This document shows, in pieces, positions 53,742 to 64,000 of a DNA stretch of 64,000 nt. Below the pieces are notes generated by a model. That model saw only the letters and a list, made by a program, of their open reading frames with translations, was not told the origin of the DNA and ran no database searches. Position 1 is the stretch's first letter, and the number at the start of each line of letters is the position of its first letter. The stretch spans positions 558,001-622,000 of the forward strand of contig JACCLO010000017.1 of assembly GCA_029448655.1 (NCBI GenBank), read 5' to 3'. The DNA is from Wolfiporia cocos. Lineage: Eukaryota > Basidiomycota > Agaricomycetes > Polyporales > Phaeolaceae. The translations under genes were made by a program, and so were the position numbers.

Positions 53742-54109
53742 ATGAGTTTAATTACCCATGGCTTGACCTTGAATATCAATTGTCACTTAAGTGTGATAAC
53801 TAATAGAATAAGGGAAAAACACATTGGATGGAGACATTATGAGTCCACCCAACCTCCAGGGTGTGTGATCACCCTGCTGCACCTGTCCTTTGTTCTCTGC
53901 CCACTCAGCCACTTCCTCCACCTTGCTGATGCTCAGTGTCATCGTTGCTTCGCTTGTAACATTGTGTCCACAAATGTGGTGCCTCAAAAACTCCCTGAAT
54001 TCTCTTGATTTATCGCAATTTTCTGGCAGGTATCTACAGTACAGGCCATCTACATTACAACAGCTACAAAATCCCCATGGCACAACACAGGGAGGACACA
54101 CGAAATGCG

Positions 54110-54195
54110 AGTTTTCGTCGAAGGGATTTGAACACACACCTTGCAGGCACCAGGCGTGGGAATCCAGTGGCCAACTCCCCGGGTCAGTGGTGCAA
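54110..54195 (-). repeat. Another tRNA-like (SINE head) sequence
   Basis: Minus strand: GAGTTGGCCACTGGATTCCC and GTTCAAATCCC at roughly tRNA A-box/B-box spacing. The tail differs from the SINE pair. A nearby motif, GTTGCTTCGCTTGTAACA (about 53945), recurs at about 56757, suggesting a second dispersed short repeat. Confidence 0.4.
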
Positions 54196-54719
54196 TCCCT
54201 ATGGGATGATGGACAGCATGTGGCACACGTGGAAAAGCACATGGCAGTTCCCACGCAATGGTCGTCCCTTTATTATATGACTAGCTTAATTACCTGTGGC
54301 TTCGCCACAATTTAGTATTTAGAACTTGTATTGCTTATCTCTGCCCGCTCAGCCACTCCTCCACCTTGCTTGTTATGGGTCGAATACCCGTTCGTATATT
54401 CGTACCGCAAATATAGATCATTCTTCTGCACGTAGGTATGTTTACCGTGTGCAAGGCAGATATGCGTTAGATGCTTTCAAGTCCTAGGTGAAGTTCCTAG
54501 GAGATCGTTCGATATCCAATACACGTTAGAGGATATAATCTGTTTGGGTTGCAAGTCTAATAGAATATAAGACTTGCCTAAGTCCGAGAAGTAAATGTGC
54601 ACTTCGAGGACTTAGTCGTCGGATTGCTCGAGAAAATACTGAGCGTAGTTTCCTATGTTTGAGAACGAGTATAAGACTTCTTGTTTGTACAACAAGGTTG
54701 AGCTGAAGAGCTTCGACCG

Positions 54720-56369
54720 TGTCACAGATTTATCTGGGGCTTACAGCATTTTTCCTACGATTATAGCAATTTACCTGGGATTTATACGTCTAACTACAAG
54801 TTATCTACGGGTTAACTCCCATTGCCACCACGACAAGCTCTTAACTGGGCTTGCCAACCACATGACCAGCTTACATAATGCTATGGTACCTTCCGGTCCA
54901 ATAGCAACACTACAGCTACGTCATACAGGTCTCGCCCGCCAGAGCAAGACCAGCCACGTCATAGATCGTAGATCATAATGATAGGCCGAGCGCGGCACGC
55001 TCGCATAATAATGTCCACATGTACAAACAGTGCCTCGCGGCCTTGTACTATTGGGTCGGCCTTCCCGGCTTCCCACCGCCATAAGATCCTTGATCACAAT
55101 GGCACCTCAGGCGCGCCACGCCTTCGCATAATAATGGCAACACGGCCAAATAGCACTATATTAGCACCAAGGCAATATTGCTATAGGCTCGGCCTTCTCG
55201 GCCATCCCACGGACTCGGCGTCCTCCAAGTCCCGGGCTTCTGCCATCACGGCGCTGCCCAAACACCGGTCCTCGCCTCACGGCTAAGACCACCATATGTT
55301 CCGGTAACCATCCGGTCCGGACATATCACATGCTACGGTGCCTGCTGGCCCAATAGCATTACGACCTCGTGTCACAAATTATTCCTTTATTAATTTAGAC
55401 TCCCTCGCTATAGGTTGTATGTGCGGCGCTAGGCGTACGCCGCGCCTCTACTCCATAGCTACCTCCAGCGTCTCTCCCAGATATTGCAGGTCACCTGGTC
55501 GTCCGGTTAGCGCTGTAGGGTAGCGCGCGCCTCCGGTATTCACACCATGGTCACAGTAGTTACATGTAGCGTCACTTAGCACATGACCCAGTAGATACGG
55601 CGCACAGGCCTCATCTTTAGGGCAGTACTAGTAGTCACACCGCTCATGTATATATTACGACGGAATGTGGGCTTACTCCCCATTCCTAAGATTCTCGACA
55701 ACTGGGCATAGCCCCTTACTCTCACCTCTTTGTGTGCGCTCTCTGGCCGGGGGCCCAGCTCGTCTTGCTTGACTGTGCGCGCCTCAACATGTCGACTCTA
55801 GGAGTCCCTCTTTAGGGTACAGCCGACAAGTTCACCGCTGTTGCGGTTGCGCACCGCCCTGTAGGGCGCGTTAGGATTCCTCTGTAGTACAGAGTCCCAC
55901 AAACGTGTAAGTTTGTGTCACCTCGGCGTTCCGCCTTGGTCACCACACGAAGACCGGCCAATCGCCATTATACCGCAAGGTATCCGGCAACCGGCTTCCC
56001 CATATACCCGGGCTGTGCCCGCGTTCATATGATAACATACACAAATCCCTCTCCTACGATTGGTGCGGCCATTAGGGCCCATCACGGCCATTGTAGATAG
56101 AGTCCATAAACATCAGATAAGATAGCGCTTCGCCTCTTGGCAAAGCCACATAACCCGGGATGGTAGTACTAGCTAGTAGCACGTGCCATCCGCATAAACA
56201 TGTATATAAGTAGGGCCTTGACGGCCTATAACTTTAGTTCTATTCTTCTCGGCGTACGCCGTAGAAGAACCTCCTACCTCCTACGTCGTCTGATAACCTC
56301 TTCCTCACTAAGTCGCCTAGTTCATCGCAGGATACTGGCTTGGTGAGTCCCACAGAGCCATCTGTGTCA
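54720..56369 (+). repeat. Large solo LTR (about 1.1 kb without its nested insertion)
   Basis: It starts TGTCACAGATTTATC and ends CATCTGTGTCA, flanked by GACCG (54715-54719 and 56370-56374). TATATAAG at 56203, with AGTTCTATTC 33 bases on (56236), gives plus orientation. The predicted RNA start is almost that of gypsy-2, so the family may be related. Confidence 0.88.
55370..55920 (+). repeat. Solo LTR of the TRIM-C family, nested in the larger solo LTR
   Basis: 551 bp from TGTCACAAATTATT to GTTTGTGTCA with target duplication CCTCG (55365-55369 and 55921-55925). Long stretches align with the TRIM-C LTR (for example GGCGCTAGGCGTACGCCGCG), but with many differences. TATATATT lies at 55649 and the RNA start at 55682. 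Confidence 0.9.
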
Positions 56370-56374
56370 GACCG

Positions 56375-57164
56375 TAGATACATGAGTTTATATACTACGT
56401 AGGGTTTTCCGGGGTCAAATCCGTTCCAGATGTCACCGCTACTATTTAAGCTATAGTACCAAACGTTTGATAAGTATGGAGTGTTATATCTGAAACGATA
56501 GATAGGAATGATGATGGCAGTTGAACGCCATCTATCAGCTAGTAAATGATAAACATGAAACAGGACAGAGCTGGATCTGCCAAAGGTGAAACTCGCCCTA
56601 TACACTAGTACAACCGGGGATGCGCCCAGTACGAGTCACGAATAGCCAGGGGGTTGGTTGCGCAACAAGTCCCTGTATCATATTTACCCCATGGTGAGTT
56701 CTGTCAGCGTTCGAAAAATCGAAATATCCGTAACATCGCTAACGCTCGGCCTTGTCGTCGCTTCGCTTGTAACACCTTTGCAACCGGCACGCACGCCTTG
56801 CAGGCGCAGGCGCGCACTCGATGGGCGCCCTACAGGTGCCGCCACACGGCAAATGTGCTCGCCATGTGCGCAAAACGCGAGCGACACACTAGCTGCACGC
56901 TAGCGACACGTGAGTGCCTACAGCGCGAGCTCCCATTACTTATAGATTGACTGAAGTCCCTCTGAGTAGGTAGGAGACATGGGTCTTCCATAATGGTAGG
57001 GCATACTGAGATTTTAAGATGTCATGGGCTCTATGGGAACTTTGGGCCACATTGAAAATGAGGTTGAATGCGAAAGTCACGGGTGTGGTGATGATGTTCA
57101 AGGTTTGGTGCATGGGTTGGGACATCGTAGAGTGGGTTTGGTAGTCATGGATGAGGTAGAGTGG
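56375..57164 (-). other. Unrecognised minus-strand frame and flanks
   Basis: A frame beginning MYRASFTFGRSSSVLFHVYH at 56605 runs into the large solo LTR at 56370. The part outside the LTR (to YKLMYLRS) has no stop and could be an exon interrupted by the insertion. No family recognised. The rest of the stretch shows nothing. Confidence 0.3.
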
Positions 57165-57815
57165 GTGGATGGTGATTATTGACAGACATTGAACATTTTG
57201 GCCGACCCTATCAACTGAATTGAAGATATATGCATTATATGCATTATAAGATTACATTGAAAACAACCACTTAGATCATTATATGTATACAGGAGGGTGC
57301 TGGTGCATATAACACTGACACCTAAGTACTAAACACTAAGTCCACACCCAATCTACAGCTTGACTACAAAGATGAGGTCAACACATCAATGACTTGGTCA
57401 CAGTGCTATGATGATCACTGCATATCCTTGAGGACCAACAAGACGTCCTGCACAGAGTCACACTGGCTCAAAGGTGCAGTACGTATAAATGAAGCCACTC
57501 ATCTGCTGACAAAATGATCTTAGTCATGATTAGTGTTGTACACTGTCTATAGCGAATTCGATTGATGTCTCCTATTACAATTACTATAGTAAATAATCAT
57601 GCCGCGAGCTTCCTTCATTTTGATATCCAGCATCCATGCACACATGGGTGACGACCAACTTACAATGTATTATATTCTGCCTTTATAAGCTACCACAGCT
57701 TTGGGGTCTTCAATGTTCATATGTGGCAGCGCCAGAGCACACACCGCTGGGAAACACATGTGATCCTTGGCACTTGGTGCTATGCAAATCCACTGGGTAA
57801 TGAACCTCAAGTATC
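57165..57815. repeat. MITE-like dispersed repeat, copy A
   Basis: It aligns with 59846-60345 over most of its length (GCAGGAGGGTGCTGGTGCAT block, TACAGCTTGAC, CACGTATAAATGAA block, AAGCTACCACAGCTTT). The right end carries the terminal arm, CTTGGTGCTATGCAAATCC..GGTAATGAACCTCAAGT, in reverse complement to the left arm of copy B. The left arm is missing. No coding capacity. Confidence 0.7.
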
Positions 57816-59747
57816 CAACAATGACCATCTTGCTCTGTAGAGGTACTATCGCTGCACCATCAATGCAACCTTTTTGCATGTCCCACCAAGTTCTGTCTGT
57901 ATCTTCATGACCTTGAATCTCTCGGAGTTTTTAAAAATGATAGCCATACATCTGTAGTATACGTACAATTTTTATGAGCCTCCAAAAATGTATCGTGCAT
58001 GATACTGAAGTCCTTGAAGTATCACAACAGTGATGCAACTTTTCTCTGAGCATCAGTCATGCCATCAGTCATGATTGCTAAGTTGCCAAATGCACAGCAT
58101 CAGATGGCATTATGCTGTCAGTGTGTTGCAGCCGGCTGGCATCATCAGGCCATTAGCAATGGGAGGCTGAGTTCGAATTTTCCGACTAAGCTAAGATGTG
58201 TGGCTGATGTCATGCTTTGACTGCAATCTACTTCTGTGTACTGACATAGTACTATTTTGTGCTCGGAAAATTATATACTCAGTCTGGTGGATGGTAAGAA
58301 GGTCTGTTGCAATTTTGTTCATCAAGGAAAAACTGAGCCGAGGCCCATCAATAGCTCTGATTGGGATTTTTGACACTGTTCAATTTGTTTTCTCTTTCTA
58401 TTGAAATGATCAAAGTAGTCACGTGTGTTATTTTCAGCTCTTTCGAATTCAATTGGCTTCCTAAGTTGCAAGCCTGTGCTATCAGGCAGTAGTATGGAAG
58501 TTATATAATGCAAGTACTTGACAGTATCTGTTACTGCAACAAGTAGTGTGTGGTTGGGGGGAGAGGAGGTGGTCCCAATGCAGCACGTGACCACTAAGTT
58601 TCTGCACGAGTTCTAGTCGTGTTGAGCGCAAGGAGTGAATTGTCCAAAATGCATGCGGTGCATTGGGACGTGAATTCTTGTGAGCCGGAACTCAGAATGG
58701 GACGACATGGGAGGGACCAGCTCTCTCATGCATCAAGGAGTGGTGTAGATGGCCAAAACACGTGCACGACCACACCAACACTCAACACAAGGAGTGGGTG
58801 GGTGGGCGAGAAAAGCGGCTGCGACATGCTTACGGCAAGTCGAGAGGAAGGGAGCATGGATGAAGAATGTTGATGTGCCCTTCCTCTTTGGCTCACTTAG
58901 TAAGCACTAGTTCTGCTCAGTGCTCGTTCCTTGCACTGAGCGTGAACTGCATTCCTTCAAATTTGGGCCTTTGAGCTCTATTATATGAAGGGCACCAGCA
59001 GACAAAAAGATTTGGGATCCCATAGTTCAGCTTGGAGTTGGTGCAGCATCAAAGTTACATTTTGTACAGTTACATTTGATTTGCCAGCTCCTGATATTTG
59101 GTGGCACCTGCTACTTAAACTTGGTATTGTTGCTGTTGCTTTGTTGGGGACATTGATACTCTTCGGCACTTTTACATTGAGTATGTGATTTGGGATTGCT
59201 TTGAGGCTTGGCACATCCAGCGTAAATTTGGTGACTCCGGCGTGATTTTGGCTTGCTCAACTCGATTTCGACAGGTGCATGCAGAACAGAGAGTGTAGGA
59301 GATGCAGGAGCCACTGCCCGAAAAGGCGTAGAGGTGCACCGCCGTGGTGCATGGAGGGGTGCCACATTGTTCACCAGCCCGCCATTTTCACCTTTGGCAT
59401 CGACACTGTTTTCTTTTTAACCCTCTCTCTGTACCCTTTTTTGTGTCTTTTCTCTCGATATTTCGCTTTCTGTGGCCTGCAACCTTGTATTTAGTGCTAG
59501 CTTTGTAATCTCCCCATGTGCCCCTGAGGCCTACATCGCTTCCCATGCATGGCACACGTGAAGATTGTGTGGGATGAATGGTCCGCCCACCCATTGGTTG
59601 TAGCATCTATGAGACTTAACTTGAGAGCCTGTGATACTTGATTTGAGAGCCAGCATTTGCCATTCTCCGTGGTTCGATTGCCTTGTGTAATGAGAATGGA
59701 TTTGTCCATGATCACACATAATGTGCATAGCGGGCCATGTTGGAACC
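57816..59747. other. No gene recognised between the two MITE-like copies
   Basis: Only short frames, for example 58594-58322 minus (FERAENNTRDYFDHFNRKRK..), without a motif that I can name. Confidence 0.45.
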
Positions 59748-60345
59748 GACTTGAGGTTAATTACCCAGCGGGTTTGCATAGCACCAAGTGCCAACGATCA
59801 CGTGCATACTGCCACATTGGGCCATGGTGGGCATCTCTGCGCAATTTTTGACAGACGTTGAATGTTTCGGCCAACCCCATCGATTGAACTGATGATATAC
59901 ACATTATATGCATTATAGGATTACAATAAAACAACTACTTAGATCATTGTATGTATGCAGGAGGGTGCTGGTGCATATGATGCCGATGCCTAAGTACTAA
60001 ACACTATTACACTAAGTCCACACCCAATCTACAGCTTGACAACGAAGATGAATTCGACGTGTCAATGACTTGAACACAGTGCTACGATAACTATAATCAT
60101 TGCATATCCTTGACAACCAACAAGACCACGTGGAGTCATGCTGGCTCAAGAGTGCAGCACGTATAAATGAATCCACTCATCTCATGCATAAAACAGCGTC
60201 GTACATTGTCTATAATGAATTCAACCAATACTTTCTATTATTATTCTGCCTTCATAAGCTACCACAGCTTTAGGGTCTTCAACACTCGTACACAGCAGTG
60301 TCAGAGTGCCCTGGAACACATGTGATACTCGGCGCTTGGTGCTAC
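59748..60345. repeat. MITE-like dispersed repeat, copy B, with inverted arms
   Basis: The left arm ACTTGAGGTTAATTACCCAG..TTTGCATAGCACCAAGTGCC..GATCACGTG is mirrored by the right end CACATGTGATACTCGGCGCTTGGTGCTAC. About 600 bp, no coding frame, which fits a non-autonomous DNA transposon. No clear target duplication was found. Confidence 0.65.
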
Positions 60346-61455
60346 TTGGGAGGGGCAAGCTCGGTTTAAAAAGTGTCCCACAGAATGATTGAGTCCAAAC
60401 CCCGCACCTACCAAATTCAGTGACCGTAGATTAGATTGACTCCTAGTAGCGCTGACAAGCCTTGATGTCCTGCTGATGGCCTTGACATGCCGCTGTCAAA
60501 GGGCTCGCAAGAAAGTGGTATAGCACCATTGTCCGGTATAGTACATGGAACTTATTAGATGCGTTAGAAAGGCTACAAACTATATGGCCAGCTGCACCTG
60601 GAAATGCAGATACCACAGGTGTGCAATTGGTGCGCATGTTAAGCACAACGCGCCAAATCACATGACACACGTGTATGCCCTTGAAACCACTGCCTCGCTA
60701 TATAATGGAAATGATGCGATTTGAAGAAAACCCATCCCGGAGGATCGATGTAGATATATTTAATACACATTTAGTCTCACTACACCAAGGCGTGAAAAGC
60801 ACTCCTTGATTATCTGTAGAAAAATACCATGGTCCAGCGAGCACTACACGTCAGCAGTGGACGCCGCACCACGCCATGCACTGATACCATCAAATCCTAA
60901 CATTAGACGCTGTCGAGGTACAAGCGCGCAAGTAGCGCGCGCTAACTCTCTCAGACAGAGGACATCCGGGAGATGCCGTTGGGACAGGATTGCCCCTCCC
61001 CAGTGCCCCAGTGCTACGCAAACCCGCTGGCGCGGTCACCCCTATGTGTTGGATTCGTTCACAATATGGCGACACTGGGCCGGTAGAGGTCCAGATCTCA
61101 GGAAGTCGGTCCGTGTCTCAGCTTAAGCTTGTTGACGCCATAAGTATAACCCCTCTATATCGTGACACTCGGACAAGCACTAGGAGGCGAGCTATAGAAA
61201 TTGTCGCAATTCCGATCATCAATTCTGTAGCATGTCATATTGCAGTGCTGCGTGTTATGGAAGCTAAATAACCGAAAACAGCTGTTCTCTCGTCTTGCGC
61301 ATGGGCGAAAGAGCACATAATCAAGCTCTCAATACCAACTCAATCGAAAATGATCCAACACTTTGTCAATGACTGTGCCAATTATAAAAGCTCACTATAG
61401 AGGTGCTATATCGATTGTTAATAAGACGGGGGTGTAATTAGATCGTATTGCAACG
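60346..61455. other. No gene recognised
   Basis: No motif-bearing frame, RNA gene or element end seen. Confidence 0.45.
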
Positions 61456-61620
61456 ATGACTGCACACTCTGCGTTCCCCCTCTGGTCCACACTGCTCTAC
61501 GGTCCTGGGAACATTTATCAAGCGCATGTTACCGACGAACACATTGACATTCAGAAGGAGCTGAAGGTTGGAATGGAGGTGATGGCGTCGGCTTTTGCGC
61601 GCTTCCTTGGAGTAGAGTAG
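61456..61620 (+). pseudogene. Probable C-terminal fragment of an M20-family metallopeptidase
   Basis: A 54-residue frame with LLYGPGNIYQAHVTDEHIDI near its start and a helical end MEVMASAFARFLGVE before the stop. M20 enzymes (acetylornithine-deacetylase type) end with a GPG..AH..DE segment whose His is a zinc ligand, followed by a helix; the match is to that segment only. No upstream exon with the rest of the enzyme was found in the 1 kb before it, so it is probably a relic. An unrelated short ORF cannot be excluded. Confidence 0.45.
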
Positions 61621-62025
61621 GATGGATATGTCCTAACCACTATATTATGTGGCCACCACTTCACATTCAATGACAGAAAAACATTTTTGCGACGACGTTT
61701 CACTTTACGATCTGGCAAAGTAGTAGCAACACGAAGTGCCTGTAGGTGTCCAGCGATATAAATGAAAATGATATCGATGTGTTAGTAGTCTTGCGCTCTG
61801 TTACTCGAAGTCCCGTCAGCACGCACTTCGCTGGAACGTAAGAAGGGCGGCGTACGAGTGATCCAGCTAGACGTTTTCAGGAAGGTGATGAGCCGTCTCA
61901 TGCTCTCGTCATCCCAGTCGAAAACAAGCGTACTCAGTGCAGAAACAGAAACTCAAGTCTGAAGCCCTCGTGTTGCTCTTGCTCTTGGCCCCCATCCCGA
62001 TCACAGCCGCTGCAGCCGCTTCGCC

Positions 62026-62858
62026 CTATTCCGTGGGGTGGTTCGGTGGTATCTCTCCAATATCCTCATACCATTCCTAGACACGTTACCATATCATCAG
62101 CATTATGATGAAATAGATAGTCGACCATGCAGGATCTCCGCATGGAGATGCGTGGAGAGTCAAGATGGCCGTAGATAACCAGCAGTGACATGAAGGTGAG
62201 CGGGAAGTGAAGAATGAACAGGCACGTGGGGGTGATTCACGAACCTCAGGCTTCTCCTCGATAAACTTTGCCATGAGAGATTTGCACTCGAGATCATCGA
62301 GCACGACGACTTCAACGCCGCGCTCGCGCAGGAGGTCTTCGTCCCCACGGAAGTTGACATTCTCACCGATCACAAGTCGCGGGATCTTATATAGCAGGAT
62401 GGCACCTGTACACATGCTGCATGGACTGCATGCGTCGAGGAGGGGTCGAATTTAGATTTATCTGATGCAAGTTCATGGGATGAATATGACAGTTCACCTA
62501 AGGGTTGTGTACTATCGATAAAAGGAAAGATATTAGTAACGGAGTTGTGACTAATGGCTTATGCCCTCATGCCACAGAGCACAGAAGCACCGACGAACAA
62601 AACGAGCAAGATTCAGACACGCACCATAGTCGTCTCCCGATACACTTCCGCCTTGAGGCGCCCCGCATCAAGCAATGTGGCCGTCTCGCCATGTAATATC
62701 GGCGACGCGCATTGCACACGCTGGTTATGTCCTTTCCCGAGCACCGCTCCGCTATCATTGCGCACGAGCGCAGCTCCAATTGGCACGCCGCCTTCGTCGT
62801 AGCTCTTGCGTGCAGCCTCGAGCGCGGTGCGTAGCCCAATTGCGTCGATGCAGTCCAT
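62026..62858 (-). CDS. FCY1: Cytosine deaminase (yeast FCY1-type), complete, four exons with a 14-nt microexon
   Basis: Exons on the minus strand: 62858-62625, 62511-62498, 62425-62245 and 62076-62026. They total 480 nt, or 159 residues, against 158 in yeast Fcy1. The start MDCIDAIGL is preferred over an in-frame ATG ten codons upstream (62888) for this reason. Zinc site: HGET, with His as ligand and Glu as proton shuttle, and PCSMC, with both Cys. The C-terminus GENVNFRGDEDLL..EVVVLDD..EWYEDIGE is characteristic of the family. The enzyme converts cytosine to uracil in pyrimidine salvage in the cytosol. Exon 2 encodes only YTTL and part of the Ser before PCSMC. The gene is intact; its neighbour, on the same strand upstream, is the monooxygenase gene. 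Confidence 0.92.
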
Positions 62859-63451
62859 TGGGCTGGGGAGAGGGAAAGAGGATATCAAAACAGAGGACGC
62901 GAGGCGGAGTTCAAGCTCGCGGGAATTGACACCGATAATCTCGCATGGTCAGGTCCTGGGCGCCTACTCTTATCTCATCCAAATATGGCAAGGGACTTGC
63001 CATATCAGTAGTTTGCGCTGATCACGATTGAAGTGACTCAACCTGCGCGGGGGCGCCGACCCGAGGCGTCGGCCCCGCCTTCACGTGATGTGCGGGGTTT
63101 CAAATCTACCAAACTGCAGGTTGCTGAGGAGGTTTACCAATGCACAGGAAATGGCGATCTTGTCTCAGCGGCCTGCTCTTGAGTACGGCTTCAGCAATTC
63201 ACTGGACGCTACCGAACGAGAACAGGAATTTGAAAACTCGCGGGGATCCGATAAGCCTGGGCGCCCATCATATCTCATCCAAAGAAGGAACGGGACTTGC
63301 AATTTGCACTGCACTTGCTCGGTCTGGGTTTGTGCAAAACAATCGCCGTTGAAGCTCTGAAGCACATGTGCGTATGATACAACATTTAATTTACAACACC
63401 GTTCAGATCGAAACCATTCTAAGCTGTAGAGACAAGGCCCGGAGAGACAGC
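62859..63451. other. Intergenic region with a diverged duplicated segment
   Basis: Between the cytosine deaminase start and the monooxygenase 3' end. Two similar segments lie at about 62917-63005 and 63236-63307. Both contain CTCGCGGG, then CCTGGGCGCC and ATCTCATCCAAA and end with GGGACTTGC. No gene seen. Confidence 0.55.
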
Positions 63452-64000
63452 TCAGTCCGCGTAACGCTTCCCATACAAGCCCTTTTGGATCGCCAAGATC
63501 TCTGCGGCAAGCCATCAGCACCTGGACATACTTGCCGCATAACGGAAGACACTCACGGAGAGCAAGGTGCTTCGAGTGGAAGCGGCACATCGCGAGGTTG
63601 CCTGCACACCACACGCACCGATGAGCCCCACACGCCGGAGCCGCCGAGCTGAGCGAGACACGCACCCATCATAAACCAGAGGTTCTGCACGCCGAGCCAG
63701 CGCCACGCGCCGCGCTGCTCGCCCTCGGGGGTCAGGTTCCAGATCGGCCCGATCTGCGAGCCAAGTTCGTCCCCGACGAGGCGGTAGATCGCCTTCTCCG
63801 CGCCTTCGAATCTGCGAAGTCGCGAGCCAAGGTGAGGGTCAGCACCGGAGGATCTGCGGACGAGATGTCGAGGAAACGTACCCGGTAGCGAAGAGGACGA
63901 CGTCCGCCTCCAACTCGCTGCCATCTTGGAACTTCAGGCCGGTCTTGGTGAACCGCTGGAGGGGGCTGTCGTTCTTGAGCTTGATCTTGCCGTCGATAAT
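63452..64000 (-). CDS. Flavin-dependent monooxygenase (FMO/Baeyer-Villiger-like), 3' end
   Basis: Exons from beyond 64000 to 63882, then 63811-63666, 63601-63557 and 63501-63452, with GT..AG introns and matching phases. The protein reads GLKFQDGSELEADVVLFATGFEGAEK, which includes the ATG(F/Y) motif near the second nucleotide-binding domain that is typical of these enzymes. It continues GPIWNLTPEGEQRGAWR, NLWFMMGNLAMCRFHSKHLAL and ends GLYGKRYAD. This C-terminal block is familiar from fungal flavin-containing monooxygenases that use FAD and NADPH. The FAD and NADPH Rossmann motifs lie outside the window. No break is seen; the substrate is unknown. Confidence 0.85.

Noticed and set aside
53787..54254. 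155-codon minus-strand frame rich in Cys
   Set aside because: Overlaps the tRNA-like repeat head and a dispersed motif also found near 56757; no family recognised.
61090..61125. 16S-rRNA-like CTGAGACACGG on the minus strand
   Set aside because: Only about a dozen bases match; flanking rRNA helices are absent.
1..64000. CRISPR arrays, bacterial operons, ribosome-binding sites or riboswitches
   Set aside because: Spliced genes and LTR elements show this is eukaryotic DNA; no spaced identical repeats of CRISPR type are present.

Overview
This window is eukaryotic DNA, most likely from an Agaricomycete (mushroom-forming Basidiomycota). Host genes have many short exons with GT..AG introns of about 50-80 bases. 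One pseudogene belongs to a P-loop NTPase family that I know as widespread in Agaricomycetes, and the retroelements are fungal-type chromodomain Ty3/gypsy elements. The species cannot be named from the sequence.

Layout. 1-796: 5' part of a spliced type II haloacid dehalogenase gene (minus). 797-3020: GC-rich, nothing recognised. 3021-4510: NTPase-family pseudogene (minus). 4719-15728: a minisatellite, then a hAT-like MITE split by gypsy-1a. 15729-27251: gypsy-2, itself interrupted by a 1.9 kb non-autonomous LTR element (TRIM-C). 27252-41324: a decayed gypsy-3 that lost its 3' half and carries a full-length, apparently intact gypsy-1b (29393-39395). 41927-44282: a complete 14-exon cytochrome P450 gene (plus). 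44283-61440: gene-poor DNA with a second small LTR element (TRIM-D), several solo LTRs (one inside another), tRNA-derived SINEs and a repeated MITE-like family. 61456-64000: a probable M20-peptidase C-terminal fragment (plus), a complete four-exon cytosine deaminase gene (minus) and the 3' end of a flavin monooxygenase gene (minus).

Insertions are delimited by exact target-site duplications read directly: CCCCG (gypsy-1a), TGTCG (gypsy-1b), CGGGT (TRIM-C), GTTTC (TRIM-D), CAGAC, CCTCG and GACCG (solo LTRs) and the 8-bp ACTGTCCC (hAT-like MITE). The nesting gives relative ages: gypsy-3 is older than gypsy-2 and gypsy-1b; gypsy-2 is older than TRIM-C; gypsy-1a/1b and TRIM-C are the youngest.

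The most interesting signal runs through every LTR element whose 5' LTR-leader junction can be read. An 11-12 base stretch 33-34 bases downstream of a TATA box in the LTR, where transcription should start, is perfectly complementary to the 11-12 bases lying 1-2 bases past the end of the 5' LTR. This is the arrangement expected for Tf1-like self-primed reverse transcription. It is seen in five sequence-distinct families, two of them non-autonomous. Two further oddities are an extra ORF upstream of gag in both gypsy-1 and gypsy-2, and a dUTPase placed after the chromodomain in gypsy-1 and gypsy-2 but between gag and protease in gypsy-3.
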